Below are positions 35,169-44,152 of a stretch of DNA of 64,000 nucleotides, piece by piece. The position numbers and the translations under genes were made by a program. The first letter of the stretch is position 1, and every line of letters starts with the position of its first letter. The notes under the pieces are model-generated. The model saw only the letters and a list, made by a program, of their open reading frames with translations, searched no databases and had not been told where the DNA came from. Origin of the DNA: Bacteriovorax stolpii (lineage in GTDB: Bacteria > Bdellovibrionota > Bacteriovoracia > Bacteriovoracales > Bacteriovoracaceae); NCBI GenBank assembly GCA_945883845.1, contig CAMCYI010000004.1, positions 65,475-129,474 of the forward strand, given 5' to 3'.

Positions 35169-35536
35169 AATTTATCACCATAGCAGTCTTCATTATATTT
35201 TGTTTCAGTGCATTTTCAGCATCACTTGCGATCAATATCAAAACAAATCCCCATCATGGGGAGTCACGTAAATTATCCCTGAAGATTTCTGCGAAGAAGA
35301 ATAAGCAAGAGCTCATCATCAACGATGTGAAAATGCCTGAAGCGAGAATTCTTTCGATCCGCAAAGATCTTGAGACGATTACAACATTTAAGCCGATAGA
35401 AAAAAGCTGTAACCGGGATACGTTCAGCTATGAACGCATCAAAAAAGGAAATGCTGAGAAGTTTAAGGGTTGTCGTCACAGTGAAGAGGCCCGTCAGCTG
35501 TTCAGTGCTTTTGAGCGTATTTCGCCTCTAAGATGA
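35165..35536 (+). CDS. Small secreted protein after the HELGH peptidase
   Basis: 123 residues beginning at an ATG overlapping the previous stop (ATGA). Signal peptide MKFITIAVFIIFCFSAFSAS is followed by a basic, beta-rich mature part with two cysteines (KSCNRDTF, FKGCRH). No family recognised. The coupling suggests a function tied to the peptidase, perhaps an inhibitor or chaperone (inference). Confidence 0.62.
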   Translation: MKFITIAVFIIFCFSAFSASLAINIKTNPHHGESRKLSLKISAKKNKQELIINDVKMPEARILSIRKDLETITTFKPIEKSCNRDTFSYERIKKGNAEKFKGCRHSEEARQLFSAFERISPLR

Positions 35537-35561
35537 AAATCATGTTGAGGTCTTACCTTTA

Positions 35562-36008
35562 ATGAATACAACGATTCGCCTTGCAGACATCAATGATCTT
35601 GAAGGTCTCTGTCATCTTTTTGCGAGATATCTCACTTTCTATAAAAAAGAAGTTCATCCGGAACGGGTCCACGCGTTTCTCAAAGAACGCATGGAAAAGA
35701 AAGAATCTGTGATTTTTATTGCAAGCGAAGGAACAAATCTTCTTGGGTTCACACAAATGTACCCGACGTTTTCATCACTTTCTCAAAAACACTCATGGAT
35801 TTTAAATGATCTTTTCGTCGCACCAGAAGGCCGTCGTCAGGGTATTGCAGAAAAGCTTCTTAAGACTTCCGAAGATTTTTCTTTGAAGTCTGGTAGTGCC
35901 GGGCTCTCGCTCATGACAGCGAAGACGAATGCGACTGCTCAGGCATTATATGAAAAACTTGGCTGGAAGAAAGATTCTGATTTTCTGACTTACACCCTCA
36001 ATCACTAA
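35562..36008 (+). CDS. GNAT acetyltransferase
   Basis: 148 residues with all GNAT landmarks: N-terminal RLADINDLEGLCHLFARYL, a WILNDLFVAPEGRRQGIAEKL-type acetyl-CoA loop (here LFVAPEGRRQGIAEKLL), and the C-terminal TNATAQALYEKLGWKKD. Close in style to small-molecule or amino-acid acetyltransferases. Shine-Dalgarno is poor. Substrate cannot be predicted. Confidence 0.88.
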   Translation: MNTTIRLADINDLEGLCHLFARYLTFYKKEVHPERVHAFLKERMEKKESVIFIASEGTNLLGFTQMYPTFSSLSQKHSWILNDLFVAPEGRRQGIAEKLLKTSEDFSLKSGSAGLSLMTAKTNATAQALYEKLGWKKDSDFLTYTLNH

Positions 36009-36015
36009 TTTTTTA

Positions 36016-36354
36016 TCAGGTAATGTTACGGGCGCGGACACCGAGCTGGTGAAAGATCACCATGACAGCACCGGTTAAGAGTCCCACACTGGCCGCCATT
36101 CCGTGAAAGGTCTTAAGAGCGAAGAAGTTTGGTACAAGCAAGGCGCCTGCACTGAAGAGAAGGGCAAAGAATCCAACGACAGCAATAGTCACATACATCG
36201 TCATCGGACGTTCAAAATCTACCGGACGCTCGAGGCTTCTGATCTCAGCGAGTTTGATCGCCATCTCATACTCAACCTGAAGGGCATCATCGCTTACCTG
36301 GAAGGTAGGGATTATCAATTCAGTTTCTGTTGTCGGGCGAATGTCGTTATTCAT
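36016..36354 (-). CDS. Small inner-membrane protein
   Basis: 112 residues, no signal peptide: a ~50-residue cytoplasmic N-terminus, then two membrane helices (about 53-75 and 82-103) and a short basic tail. AGAGAGG precedes the ATG. No family recognised. It converges on the GNAT gene. Confidence 0.6.
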   Translation of the reverse strand: MNNDIRPTTETELIIPTFQVSDDALQVEYEMAIKLAEIRSLERPVDFERPMTMYVTIAVVGFFALLFSAGALLVPNFFALKTFHGMAASVGLLTGAVMVIFHQLGVRARNIT

Positions 36355-36455
36355 AAAAACCTCTCTATCCTCTGTTTAGCAAAGTCCGTGCCCTCTGTAA
36401 TCAAATCTGAGCACATCTGGGTGACCAGAGTTTTGACAGCTATCCAGCGGAAAGC

Positions 36456-37358
36456 CTATTTCCGAAGAAGGAGTCGGACATCGTGCTTTGCCTTCTCCAT
36501 AAACACTACGGCCGCTTCCTCGGTCTCGAAGAGGTTTTGCGAGTATGTCACCTGATCAACCACGTTGATTTTGCCATCGTTATAGAAACTTTTATTTTTT
36601 GTGAACTTGATATCCATGCGCTTCCAGTGGTCGAGTTTTTTAAGAACTCCTACACCGCCGCCTTTCAACGTGTCCGTCACTTTCTGCTCGATCAATTCAT
36701 CCTCTTTGCCGGCGCACTCAAGGAAAGCGTGACCGTCTGTTTTCGTATCGTGACAGATCCCCTTCTCTCCGCCCTGGAACATGCCGAAGCAGATTTTTTT
36801 CTCGAATGATTTACAGCTCGGGAACGTCACTTCTTTTTTCTTACCGTCTATCTTCGCCCAGAAGTTATTTCTGCCCGGAAGGAACTTATCCCACATGCCG
36901 GTGGAGATGGCCTGGTTGCCAAGGAAGCGGATTCGCGGGCCTTCCGTGATCGAGTTCAGGTAATCCATGATGACATAGGGATTATCCACAGCGAGGCAGG
37001 CGGTGTTGTCGACTTTTATGCTCACGTCGTATTTTTTGATAACAGGAAGGATCTCTGAACTCAGATACTGAACGGATTCCTCTGCAGAACCCCAGTGGCC
37101 GACATACCCGACTTTGATCGAGCGTGGTTTCATTCCTTTATCAACAACATCAATCAAAGGTTTTGAGATGCTCACAATCTTTTTACGGACACACATCTGC
37201 AGGTTGAGCCACGCTTCACAGCCTGCAAAGAATGCAGGAACCTGCTCACGAGGTTCGGAGCCTGTCTGACAAATGCAAAGATCGTCGAGCCCGGCGAGAA
37301 CATTGCCGGATAAAAGAAAAAGCGAGAAAGCAGCGACGAGAAATTTCTGAGATTTCAT
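36456..37358 (-). CDS. Secreted cysteine-containing protein, unknown
   Basis: 300 residues from the ATG at 37358 (AAGGA upstream; an earlier in-frame start at 37385 does not improve the signal). Signal peptide MKSQKFLVAAFSLFLLSGNVLA. The mature N-terminus has clustered cysteines (LCICQTG, AGCEAW, MCVRKK), and more occur later (SCKSFEKKICFGMF, GICHD, LECAG), suggesting several disulfides. The middle (IKVGYVGHWGSAEESVQYLS) looks like an alpha/beta fold. No catalytic motif recognised. Confidence 0.62.
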   Translation of the reverse strand: MKSQKFLVAAFSLFLLSGNVLAGLDDLCICQTGSEPREQVPAFFAGCEAWLNLQMCVRKKIVSISKPLIDVVDKGMKPRSIKVGYVGHWGSAEESVQYLSSEILPVIKKYDVSIKVDNTACLAVDNPYVIMDYLNSITEGPRIRFLGNQAISTGMWDKFLPGRNNFWAKIDGKKKEVTFPSCKSFEKKICFGMFQGGEKGICHDTKTDGHAFLECAGKEDELIEQKVTDTLKGGGVGVLKKLDHWKRMDIKFTKNKSFYNDGKINVVDQVTYSQNLFETEEAAVVFMEKAKHDVRLLLRK

Positions 37359-37494
37359 GCTCTGTCCTTGGAGTAAAAGATGCACAGAGTGTATCGATGA
37401 AAGACGCGGGCATGTGTTGGATTGAAAAAAGGAAAGAGAACTGTAGATACTGTATAGAAGTTAGACACTAACACGATGTAAAATTTGCAGAGTG

Positions 37495-38004
37495 CTAGCC
37501 GACTTTGCGGATGTGATTTTTTGATTTGTCTTTGATGACGATGGGATGTTCTTCGTGAGAGTGACTGTCTGACGGGAAGTACTTGCGCTCAACAAAGCGG
37601 GCTATGGAGATGACGGCAACGAGAGTGCTTGTGACAAAAAGTGCGACGAGGCCGTGACCTACTCCTGACATGATCCCGACAGCGGCCGTGAACCAGATCC
37701 ACGCGGCAGTCGTGAGACCAGCGACGTTTCTGCGCTCGCCACCTTTGTTCATGATGGCACCGGCACCTAGAAAACCCACACCAGTGACAATCTGAGCGAT
37801 AACACGGGCCTGTTCTGTGATCATGGTGGCACCGACGATGACAGGAATACAAGTAAAGAGCATGGCTCCGACGCAAACGAGAATCTGTGTCTTGAATCCG
37901 GCGGGTGCGTGATTGATCTTACGCTCGACTCCCACAATGAATCCGCACATAACTGCGTAGAACATTTTTAGTGAGATAAAGCTTAAGACTTCAAGGTCGG
38001 TCAT
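37495..38004 (-). CDS. MgtC/SapB family membrane protein
   Basis: 169 residues from the ATG at 38004, for which AAGGG lies at a workable distance; a GTG at 38013 would be too close to it. The family motifs CGFIVGVERK, GVGFLGAGAIM and RNVAGLTTAAWIWFTAAVG are all present, across four to five membrane helices, followed by a short cytosolic tail with His residues. MgtC proteins help survival in low Mg2+ and in host environments, in part by acting on the F1Fo ATP synthase. The long soluble C-terminal domain found in enterobacterial MgtC is missing, as in SapB-type members. Confidence 0.88.
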   Translation of the reverse strand: MTDLEVLSFISLKMFYAVMCGFIVGVERKINHAPAGFKTQILVCVGAMLFTCIPVIVGATMITEQARVIAQIVTGVGFLGAGAIMNKGGERRNVAGLTTAAWIWFTAAVGIMSGVGHGLVALFVTSTLVAVISIARFVERKYFPSDSHSHEEHPIVIKDKSKNHIRKVG

Positions 38005-38125
38005 TGTGAGCACACCCTTATTATTAAGTCTTATCGAGTATTTGTTTAAAAGCTAAAGGGGTTTTTAATAGTCGAGAGGATTAATCAACGGGGAGGGACA
38101 ACCGAATCAAGTGACTCAGGGATTT

Positions 38126-40165
38126 TCATGCACGCACGTAGTCCCAGAGTTTACGATAATGAGAATAAAGCACCCAACCTAGTCCAATAAGTCCCAGGAG
38201 AAGGAAGATGCTGCCCAATCCAGCATTGATGAGAAGAATTTTTAATTGTGCTTCTGTTTCCTTATCAATCATCCCCTGAGTGAAAGTCAAAACTCTCCCT
38301 TCGTTCGGAATTTTAATCCGCGCCGGAAGTCCCTTGTAATCAGCTTCCACAGTCTGGGCCGAACCAACGGATCCCGGAGAGGGCATAGTCGCTGCATCCA
38401 TCATGATTTCTGATTCAGAGTGACCTCGGCCTTTCAACATCACCTGAGGTGCAGCAGCACCGACGGCACCTTCGTAAGACTGAGAAGCAAAGTTCGCACT
38501 TCCCATCTTCGATTCCATCAGTCCTTGTGAAACATCTTGTGTCTTTGTGAAAACGAAGAACAAGAAAAGTGTTCCGAGGATGACAACACCAAACTGCATC
38601 CACGTTTTCTTCGGCCAGTGAACGACAAGTTTCGAGCGGTTTTTATAAATGAAGAACATCACCATCAAGGCCACGAAGACCGCTCCGATACCTTTCAGGA
38701 AAGTGAACACAAAGAAGGAAGAAATTCCTGCGAGTGTGACTTCGCGTTTAGAAAGACCAATTTTTTTCAGTAAGAAAACCATGAGGAGTGAAAAGAAAAT
38801 TCCCCAGACGATATCCGACATATGGAGATCTGTACGTGACTCAAAAAGTCCCCTACCCCAGATGATATCCCACTTGTCACTCAAGCGGAGACTCAAACTG
38901 ACGTCACTCATGACCGCATCCGGGCGGGCGAGATCGTTTTTAAGAAATTGACCGAGATAATTTCCTGAGGAGCTCCCTTCGTACTGGACGAGGACTTGCT
39001 GAATTCCTGTAGGAACCTGAAGAAGAAGTGCGCCGGCAGGATCTCTCAGAAGCACCTGCGGGATCCCGCTCACTTCAACGTAGGTCACGCGACCGGGAAC
39101 TTTCATGGCGATCTCCGGCGTGCCCTGGTTATTGAACTCAAAACCGGCCTCAATGATACCCGCCCCTTTGCGGGGAACGTACACGGTGTAGCGTGCAGCG
39201 TTGACTGAGTAACCTGTGCTCGCGAAGACTTCGAGTTTTTTCACGGCCCAGTTCACATCTTCATTTGATGAAAGAAGATAGGCCCTGCTCGTGGAGTACT
39301 GTGAGTACATGCCCGTATCCTGCACTGACACGCGACGTGCCTTTGTCGAAATATTCAGCTGGAGCATCGGAGAGTTTTCAATCACGAGAAAGTTCTGCGC
39401 ACTTGGAATCGGAACTTTAAAATGATCGCCTTTGAATCTTCCTTTCACTGAAACTGAATTAATGCCCGGATTGAGAGAGAACTCAACCGAGCTTTCAAGA
39501 TCTTTGTACTCGCTCTCTGAAGAAACAGTCTGGATCATTTCGCCGTTATGAAGTGGAACAGAGAAATTTTTCTTACTGCGACCGGGATTAGAAAGCTGGA
39601 AATTATATTCAAAGCGCGTTTCTTCCGGAAGGACAGTCAGTCGATGGTGCCCCACTGCAGTGACTTCCGCGCGATTATTTTCAATCGCTGAAGCCGTGCG
39701 GGTAAGGATCACTGACTGCCGGGATGTGTCGCCTGAGAGAATGGACTCTCCTCCGGAAATCTTTGTGCTCTGGTGAAGCACGTTGATGAGAGTAAAGTTT
39801 GCTTCGTTCCAGTTCGGGAAAGAAAGCGTGCAATCAAGTGAGTATCGACTTCCTTGAGACAGAAGCATGATCGAATCGTTACTTTTCTGAACGATGGCGT
39901 TCCCTTTACAGTCGTAAACACTGCCCCGTGGGAGATCCATGAAGTTCACGAGTTCAGCTTTCCCGCTGCTCGCTCCTCTCACCGAAATCCTGAGATTTTT
40001 GCCGTACTCTCCGCTGATCTCCACGTTCTCAATTACAGTGAAGTTCGGAGCTTCCGTCGCCTCTTTCAACCGCATGTATTCGGCCAGCGGGAGAGTGACT
40101 TTAGTCTCAGTCTCAGCGTGAGAAAAGAATGATAAAAGAAGAAGAGAAAGGATGAGGGCCTTCAT
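38126..40165 (-). CDS. Large exported membrane protein with C-terminal helices
   Basis: 679 residues. A signal peptide (MKALILSLLLLSFFSHA) is followed by about 430 residues of beta-rich periplasmic sequence, then three or four membrane helices (about 450-545), a ~75-residue Gly/Ser/Met-rich loop and a final helix (about 645-667). AAGGAAACT precedes the ATG. I recognise no family. The order fits an envelope scaffold or a signal/adhesion protein, but nothing in the sequence fixes its role. Confidence 0.68.
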   Translation of the reverse strand: MKALILSLLLLSFFSHAETETKVTLPLAEYMRLKEATEAPNFTVIENVEISGEYGKNLRISVRGASSGKAELVNFMDLPRGSVYDCKGNAIVQKSNDSIMLLSQGSRYSLDCTLSFPNWNEANFTLINVLHQSTKISGGESILSGDTSRQSVILTRTASAIENNRAEVTAVGHHRLTVLPEETRFEYNFQLSNPGRSKKNFSVPLHNGEMIQTVSSESEYKDLESSVEFSLNPGINSVSVKGRFKGDHFKVPIPSAQNFLVIENSPMLQLNISTKARRVSVQDTGMYSQYSTSRAYLLSSNEDVNWAVKKLEVFASTGYSVNAARYTVYVPRKGAGIIEAGFEFNNQGTPEIAMKVPGRVTYVEVSGIPQVLLRDPAGALLLQVPTGIQQVLVQYEGSSSGNYLGQFLKNDLARPDAVMSDVSLSLRLSDKWDIIWGRGLFESRTDLHMSDIVWGIFFSLLMVFLLKKIGLSKREVTLAGISSFFVFTFLKGIGAVFVALMVMFFIYKNRSKLVVHWPKKTWMQFGVVILGTLFLFFVFTKTQDVSQGLMESKMGSANFASQSYEGAVGAAAPQVMLKGRGHSESEIMMDAATMPSPGSVGSAQTVEADYKGLPARIKIPNEGRVLTFTQGMIDKETEAQLKILLINAGLGSIFLLLGLIGLGWVLYSHYRKLWDYVRA

Positions 40166-40417
40166 AGTTTCCTTAGAAAAGTATTTTCATTTATTGTGGC
40201 AGAGGCCTGATGGGAGCGGCAACTTGATATAATCTTGAGCAATTCAGTCCCGCAGTCATCAGCGAAGACTGTTCATTACTGCCATGGAGAAAACTTAGGG
40301 CCATTTCTAAACCTCTGATGGTAAACGACGGAGGAATTTAATCTTTAAAGGGTTAACAGTGAATCTTAATTGCGTCTCAAGATTGATTTTTAATGTATTG
40401 CCATGCACAGGTTGCCT

Positions 40418-41038
40418 ATGAAACTCAGGAAGCGAAAGCCACAGGACCCATGCCAGGGATGCTTTTTACATAAAGACAGATGCATCTGTGATCAGTTCCC
40501 TTCTCTGACATTGAAAACCCGGGTCGCACTTGTCATTCACTCCAAAGAACTGAAACGCACGACGAACACGGGGCGTCTCGCCGTCAAGATTCTCACAAAC
40601 AGTGAGATGCGTATTCGCGGTGAAGGCCGCGATGCCCTCGACCTGAGTGATCTCCTCGTTCCCGGATACCGCACACTTCTTTTCTATCCATCTGCAGGCG
40701 CCATCGAACTCAATCGCGAACTCGTAGAAGCAAGCTCCTTGCCCATTCAGCTGATCGTACCGGACGGAAACTGGCGACAAGCGAGCAAAGTACATTATCG
40801 CCATCACGAACTCGAAGGCATACCAAGAGTCATGATCAGCTCGCCGAATCTCAATGATCAACATATGCGGACCGAAACAACTGAATCAGGAATGGCAACA
40901 CTCGAAGCGATTGCAACGGCACTCGGTATCATCGAGGGTGACGAAGTGAAAGAGACGCTGATGAAGTTTTATCAGTTAAAGCTTGAAGGAACATTAAGTG
41001 GGCGAAGTATAATCATAAACAAAGAGCAATCGGGATGA
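40418..41038 (+). CDS. DTW-domain protein (tRNA aminocarboxypropyltransferase family)
   Basis: 206 residues from the ATG at 40418 (CAGG upstream); an ATG five codons earlier is possible. The N-terminal zinc cysteines (CQGCFLHKDRCIC) and the DGNWRQA motif, the D-x-x-W core of the DTW family, are visible, with FYPSAG before it. E. coli TapT (YfiP) and its relatives make acp3U in tRNA from SAM. The length matches short bacterial members. The downstream MFS gene begins 12 bp after the stop. Confidence 0.85.
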   Translation: MKLRKRKPQDPCQGCFLHKDRCICDQFPSLTLKTRVALVIHSKELKRTTNTGRLAVKILTNSEMRIRGEGRDALDLSDLLVPGYRTLLFYPSAGAIELNRELVEASSLPIQLIVPDGNWRQASKVHYRHHELEGIPRVMISSPNLNDQHMRTETTESGMATLEAIATALGIIEGDEVKETLMKFYQLKLEGTLSGRSIIINKEQSG

Positions 41039-41044
41039 TATAAT
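41039..41044 (+). promoter_or_regulatory. Perfect TATAAT six bases before the ATG
   Basis: TATAAT ends exactly six bases before the ATG at 41051. It lies in a small GGGAT..ATCCC stem, and no Shine-Dalgarno is present. The -35 region (TAAACA at about 41016) is a partial match. A second TATAAT at 41008-41013 is also available. Confidence 0.45.
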
Positions 41045-41050
41045 CCCACT

Positions 41051-42262
41051 ATGTTCATCAACATTTCTCCTCTCAGAAAATACCGCGACTATCGCCTCCT
41101 TTATTTCGGCCAGCTCGTCTCTTTCCTTGGAAGCATGGTCAGTTACGTTGCCATCCCCTATCAGGTTTATGAACTCACAAAAAACAACTGGTATGTCGGC
41201 CTCATCGGAATCGTCCAGCTTGTTCCTGTTATCATCTTCGGAATTCTCGGCGGTACTTATGCAGATCGCCTGAACCGCAGAAAACTACTTCTCATCTCAG
41301 AAAGTCTGATGTGTGTATTGATTCTCTTTTTGGGAATCAATGCCTCACTTGAATCACCTTCCATTCCTGCGATCTTCATTTTGATTTTTATTTTCCAATG
41401 TGTGGTCGGTTTCCACCGTCCTGCCATGGAGGCCATGAATCAGAAGCTCGTCGATAAGGCCGATTACCCTGCCATCGGTGCTCTGGGGAGTTTTCGTTAC
41501 TCGACAGGTGCCATCGTCGGTCCCGCGATCGGCGGCCTTCTCATCGCTCGTTTCGGCGTGAAGGGTGCCTACCTCTTTGACTTCATCTCTTTTCTTGCGG
41601 CCCTCACCGCCCTCATGCTCATGAGACGCATGCCCGATCCGGATAAGTCTGATCGCTCTCCATGGGAAGACACAAAGATTGGTCTTCGATACGCTCTCTC
41701 GAAACCGGAACTCATTGGCACTTACCTCATCGACATCGTCGCAATGGTCTTTGCTTTCCCGGTTGCTCTCTTTCCTTCCATGGCAGAAAAATGGGGCGGG
41801 GCCAATGCCGCAGGCATGTTATTTTCCGGTATGGCCATCGGTTCTCTTGTGATGACTCTCTTCAGTGGATGGACGCCGAAAGTAAAATTCCACGGACGTG
41901 CCGTTGTGATCGCGGCCGCACTCTGGGCCATCTTCATTATCGGACTCGGCCAGGCCACAACTCTTACCATGGCACTTGTCTTTCTCGCCCTCGCCGGAGC
42001 CGCTGACATGATGAGCGGGCTGTTTCGCGGGATCATCTGGAACGAGAGCGTGCCTAACGAACTTCGCGGTCGCCTCTCAGGAATTGAAATGATTTCTTAT
42101 ATGTCAGGGCCACTGCTCGGAAATGCCCGCGCCGGCTGGGTGGCATCGAAATACTCAGTGCCGTTCAGTATTACGAGCGGAGGAATTATTTGCACCGTGG
42201 CCGTCATCCTGACTGCGATGGCGTTGCCGAAGTTCTGGAAGTATCGGAAGATTGAGTCTTAG
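41051..42262 (+). CDS. MFS transporter (EntS-like)
   Basis: 403 residues with 12 predicted helices and MFS signatures: the loop 2-3 motif GTYADRLNRRKLLL and conserved KYRDYRLLYFGQLVSFLGSM at the N-terminus, as in the EntS/enterobactin exporter and DHA3-type subfamily. These are proton-driven exporters of small molecules such as siderophores or macrolides. No substrate clue nearby. It converges on the methyltransferase gene with a 4-bp overlap. Confidence 0.88.
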   Translation: MFINISPLRKYRDYRLLYFGQLVSFLGSMVSYVAIPYQVYELTKNNWYVGLIGIVQLVPVIIFGILGGTYADRLNRRKLLLISESLMCVLILFLGINASLESPSIPAIFILIFIFQCVVGFHRPAMEAMNQKLVDKADYPAIGALGSFRYSTGAIVGPAIGGLLIARFGVKGAYLFDFISFLAALTALMLMRRMPDPDKSDRSPWEDTKIGLRYALSKPELIGTYLIDIVAMVFAFPVALFPSMAEKWGGANAAGMLFSGMAIGSLVMTLFSGWTPKVKFHGRAVVIAAALWAIFIIGLGQATTLTMALVFLALAGAADMMSGLFRGIIWNESVPNELRGRLSGIEMISYMSGPLLGNARAGWVASKYSVPFSITSGGIICTVAVILTAMALPKFWKYRKIES

Positions 42263-42903
42263 TTTTTTTTACAGATAAAAATAAAGTGAGTCCAGCCTTC
42301 GTTTGGAATGTCCACAACCTCAGTCGTCACAGTGAAGCCTGCGTGCCGTGCATCTTCAACGTACGACTCAGAATCAAACGACGACCATAAGAGAAGTGTG
42401 CCCTGGGGATTGAGCTGGTTCATGATGCGCGCGAGCCCTGGACGATCGTAGAGAGTCTTGTTGTGTTCGCCACAGATCGCTTCCGGTCCGTTATCTACAT
42501 CGAGAGCAATGATATCGAACTTCTTCTCAGGATTATATTTCGAGATGTCGTTACAGATGTAGTGAACTTTCGAGTCGTCGAGATCGCCGAGAGAATTTCT
42601 GTTGGTGTAGGTCTTAAACCAGTGAATGATGTCCGGAGATTTTTCAACGACTGACAATTCTGCGCTATCGCCGAATTCCTTGATGTAAGCTGCGAGAGTA
42701 AACCCAAGGCCCAGGCCACCGATCATGATCTCGGGTCTTGCGACCGTCGTGCACCGGCGTGAAACTGTTGCAAGCGCATCCTCGGATACGTGACAGACAC
42801 TGCTCATGAGCTCCTTGCCGTCGACGTTCACAAGATACTCGCCTTCGCGGGTGAAAAGCTCGAGGCCCTCACTGCCGGATGCGATTTTTGCCCATTCCAT
42901 CAT
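42259..42903 (-). CDS. Spermidine synthase-like SAM-binding protein
   Basis: 214 residues with a Rossmann core: IMIGGLGLGFTLAAY (motif I), LSVVEKSPDIIHWF (acidic loop) and FDIIALDVDNGPEAI (motif IV region). It resembles the spermidine synthase superfamily but is shorter than SpeE (about 280), lacking the N-terminal strand domain. It could be a methyltransferase or an aminopropyltransferase-like enzyme. Confidence 0.75.
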   Translation of the reverse strand: MMEWAKIASGSEGLELFTREGEYLVNVDGKELMSSVCHVSEDALATVSRRCTTVARPEIMIGGLGLGFTLAAYIKEFGDSAELSVVEKSPDIIHWFKTYTNRNSLGDLDDSKVHYICNDISKYNPEKKFDIIALDVDNGPEAICGEHNKTLYDRPGLARIMNQLNPQGTLLLWSSFDSESYVEDARHAGFTVTTEVVDIPNEGWTHFIFICKKN

Positions 42904-43061
42904 AAATTTCCAATTGTGCGTTTGAATGAGTCTGCATCTAAAATCGCGTAATAGGAAAGATTAAAACGATTATAGCCCAGTGACGCAAGCGGCCTATCAT
43001 AAAATATTCTGCAAAAATGCCCTGCTCTATGTGAAAATGTGGTCTTTAAAAAGGAGTTCCT

Positions 43062-43667
43062 ATGAAACTATTTTACTCACCAGGTGCCTGTTCCCTGTCT
43101 CCCCATATCGTCCTGAAAGAGGCCGGTCTCCCGTTCACTCTCATCAAGACAGATGTCAAAAATAAGACAACTGAAACAGGTGACAACTTCCTCACGATCA
43201 ATCCAAAAGGCCAGGTTCCGACACTCCAGCTTGATAACGGCGAAATCCTCACTGAGGGAGTGGCGATCGTTCAGTACATCGCGAGTCTCGCTCCTCAGAA
43301 AGAAATGATTCCAACGGGTGCAGGAACGGAAAAATTCCACCAGCTCGAATGGCTCAATTTCATCTCAACAGAATTACACAAAGGTTTCTCACCGCTCTTT
43401 TCACCGGATATCACTCCGGAGATAAAAACGAAGTCGATGGAAAATCTCGCGAAAAAGTTTAACTACCTCGAAGCACCGCTAACGAAATCCACGTACCTCA
43501 TGGGTGAGACGTTCACGGCCGCGGATGCCTACCTCTTCACAGTTTGCAGCTGGGCGAATTACGTCCAGGTTCCATTGCCGAAGTATCTCAGTGCCTACCT
43601 CGAAAGAGTGGCCACACGTCCGGCAGTCAAGCAGGCGATGGAAGCTGAAGGTCTTCTGAAAAAATAA
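43062..43667 (+). CDS. gst: Glutathione S-transferase, beta class
   Basis: 201 residues. The N-terminal thioredoxin-like domain starts MKLFYSPGACSLSPHIVLKE, where the Cys and Ser of the SPGACS stretch match beta-class GSTs such as E. coli Gst; PKGQVPTL and the LTEGVAIVQYIA stretch form the glutathione site. The C-terminal helical domain has the usual YLMGETFTAADAYLFTVC. The enzyme conjugates glutathione to electrophiles. A strong AAAAAGGAG precedes the ATG; a terminator hairpin follows. Confidence 0.93.
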   Translation: MKLFYSPGACSLSPHIVLKEAGLPFTLIKTDVKNKTTETGDNFLTINPKGQVPTLQLDNGEILTEGVAIVQYIASLAPQKEMIPTGAGTEKFHQLEWLNFISTELHKGFSPLFSPDITPEIKTKSMENLAKKFNYLEAPLTKSTYLMGETFTAADAYLFTVCSWANYVQVPLPKYLSAYLERVATRPAVKQAMEAEGLLKK

Positions 43668-43691
43668 ATCTCGCAAGAGATGCTTCTTTCG

Positions 43692-43721
43692 GGACTATGA
43701 GAGCTCACCCTTTCATAGTCC
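43692..43721 (+). terminator. Terminator of the GST gene
   Basis: 9-bp stem GGACTATGA/TCATAGTCC (43692-43700 and 43713-43721) followed by TTCTCTCTCTT on the plus strand. Confidence 0.6.
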
Positions 43722-43771
43722 TTCTCTCTCTTCAGACGGATCTTTGGGCCGGATGTACCACCGAAAAAACA

Positions 43772-43783
43772 TGATCTGGATCA
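43772..43783 (+). promoter_or_regulatory. FNR/CRP-family box upstream of CBS genes
   Basis: TGATCTGGATCA matches the TGAT-N4-ATCA core of FNR/DNR-type operators. It lies within an ATGATC/GATCAT palindrome about 35 bp before the first CBS gene, a usual activator position. Suggests oxygen- or NO-responsive control of the two CBS genes (inference). Confidence 0.55.
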
Positions 43784-43817
43784 TATCCGAAAATCAGGAA
43801 CACCAGTAACCTAAGGT

Positions 43818-44147
43818 ATGAGCTTTCTCATCGTCTTCGATGGTCAATTTAGCACTTACGTGTTCACAGAGAATCCGGCCATTCCCCGGAATGTTCCGGC
43901 CATCAATTCGACTGCCAGAGTGAATTCCCATCCGGAATTTCATGATTTGCACCAGGAAGCCCAATACCACGAACACGGCTTAAGGCCTGAGATCGAAGCA
44001 AAAAATCATCTCGCTATCATTTTTCTTCAGGAAAAACTCAACGCCATTCCTATCGTTAACCAGCATCACAAAGTCACGGGCATTGTCACTTTGAGTGACA
44101 TGCTTAAATTCATCAAACTCAATACGGAGTTTTTCGAAAGAGGATAG
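43818..44147 (+). CDS. Short CBS-domain protein, truncated paralogue
   Basis: 109 residues. The N-terminus MSFLIVFDGQFSTYVF matches the start of the next gene (MSFFILVHGKVSPYTF), and the C-terminal ~45 residues form one CBS half (FLQEKLNAIPIVNQHHKVTGIVTLSDMLKF). The first CBS motif present in the next gene is missing here, and a His/Glu-rich linker takes its place. CBS pairs sense adenine nucleotides; a lone motif would have to dimerise. AAGGT precedes the ATG. Confidence 0.8.
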   Translation: MSFLIVFDGQFSTYVFTENPAIPRNVPAINSTARVNSHPEFHDLHQEAQYHEHGLRPEIEAKNHLAIIFLQEKLNAIPIVNQHHKVTGIVTLSDMLKFIKLNTEFFERG

Positions 44148-44152
44148 AAGCT

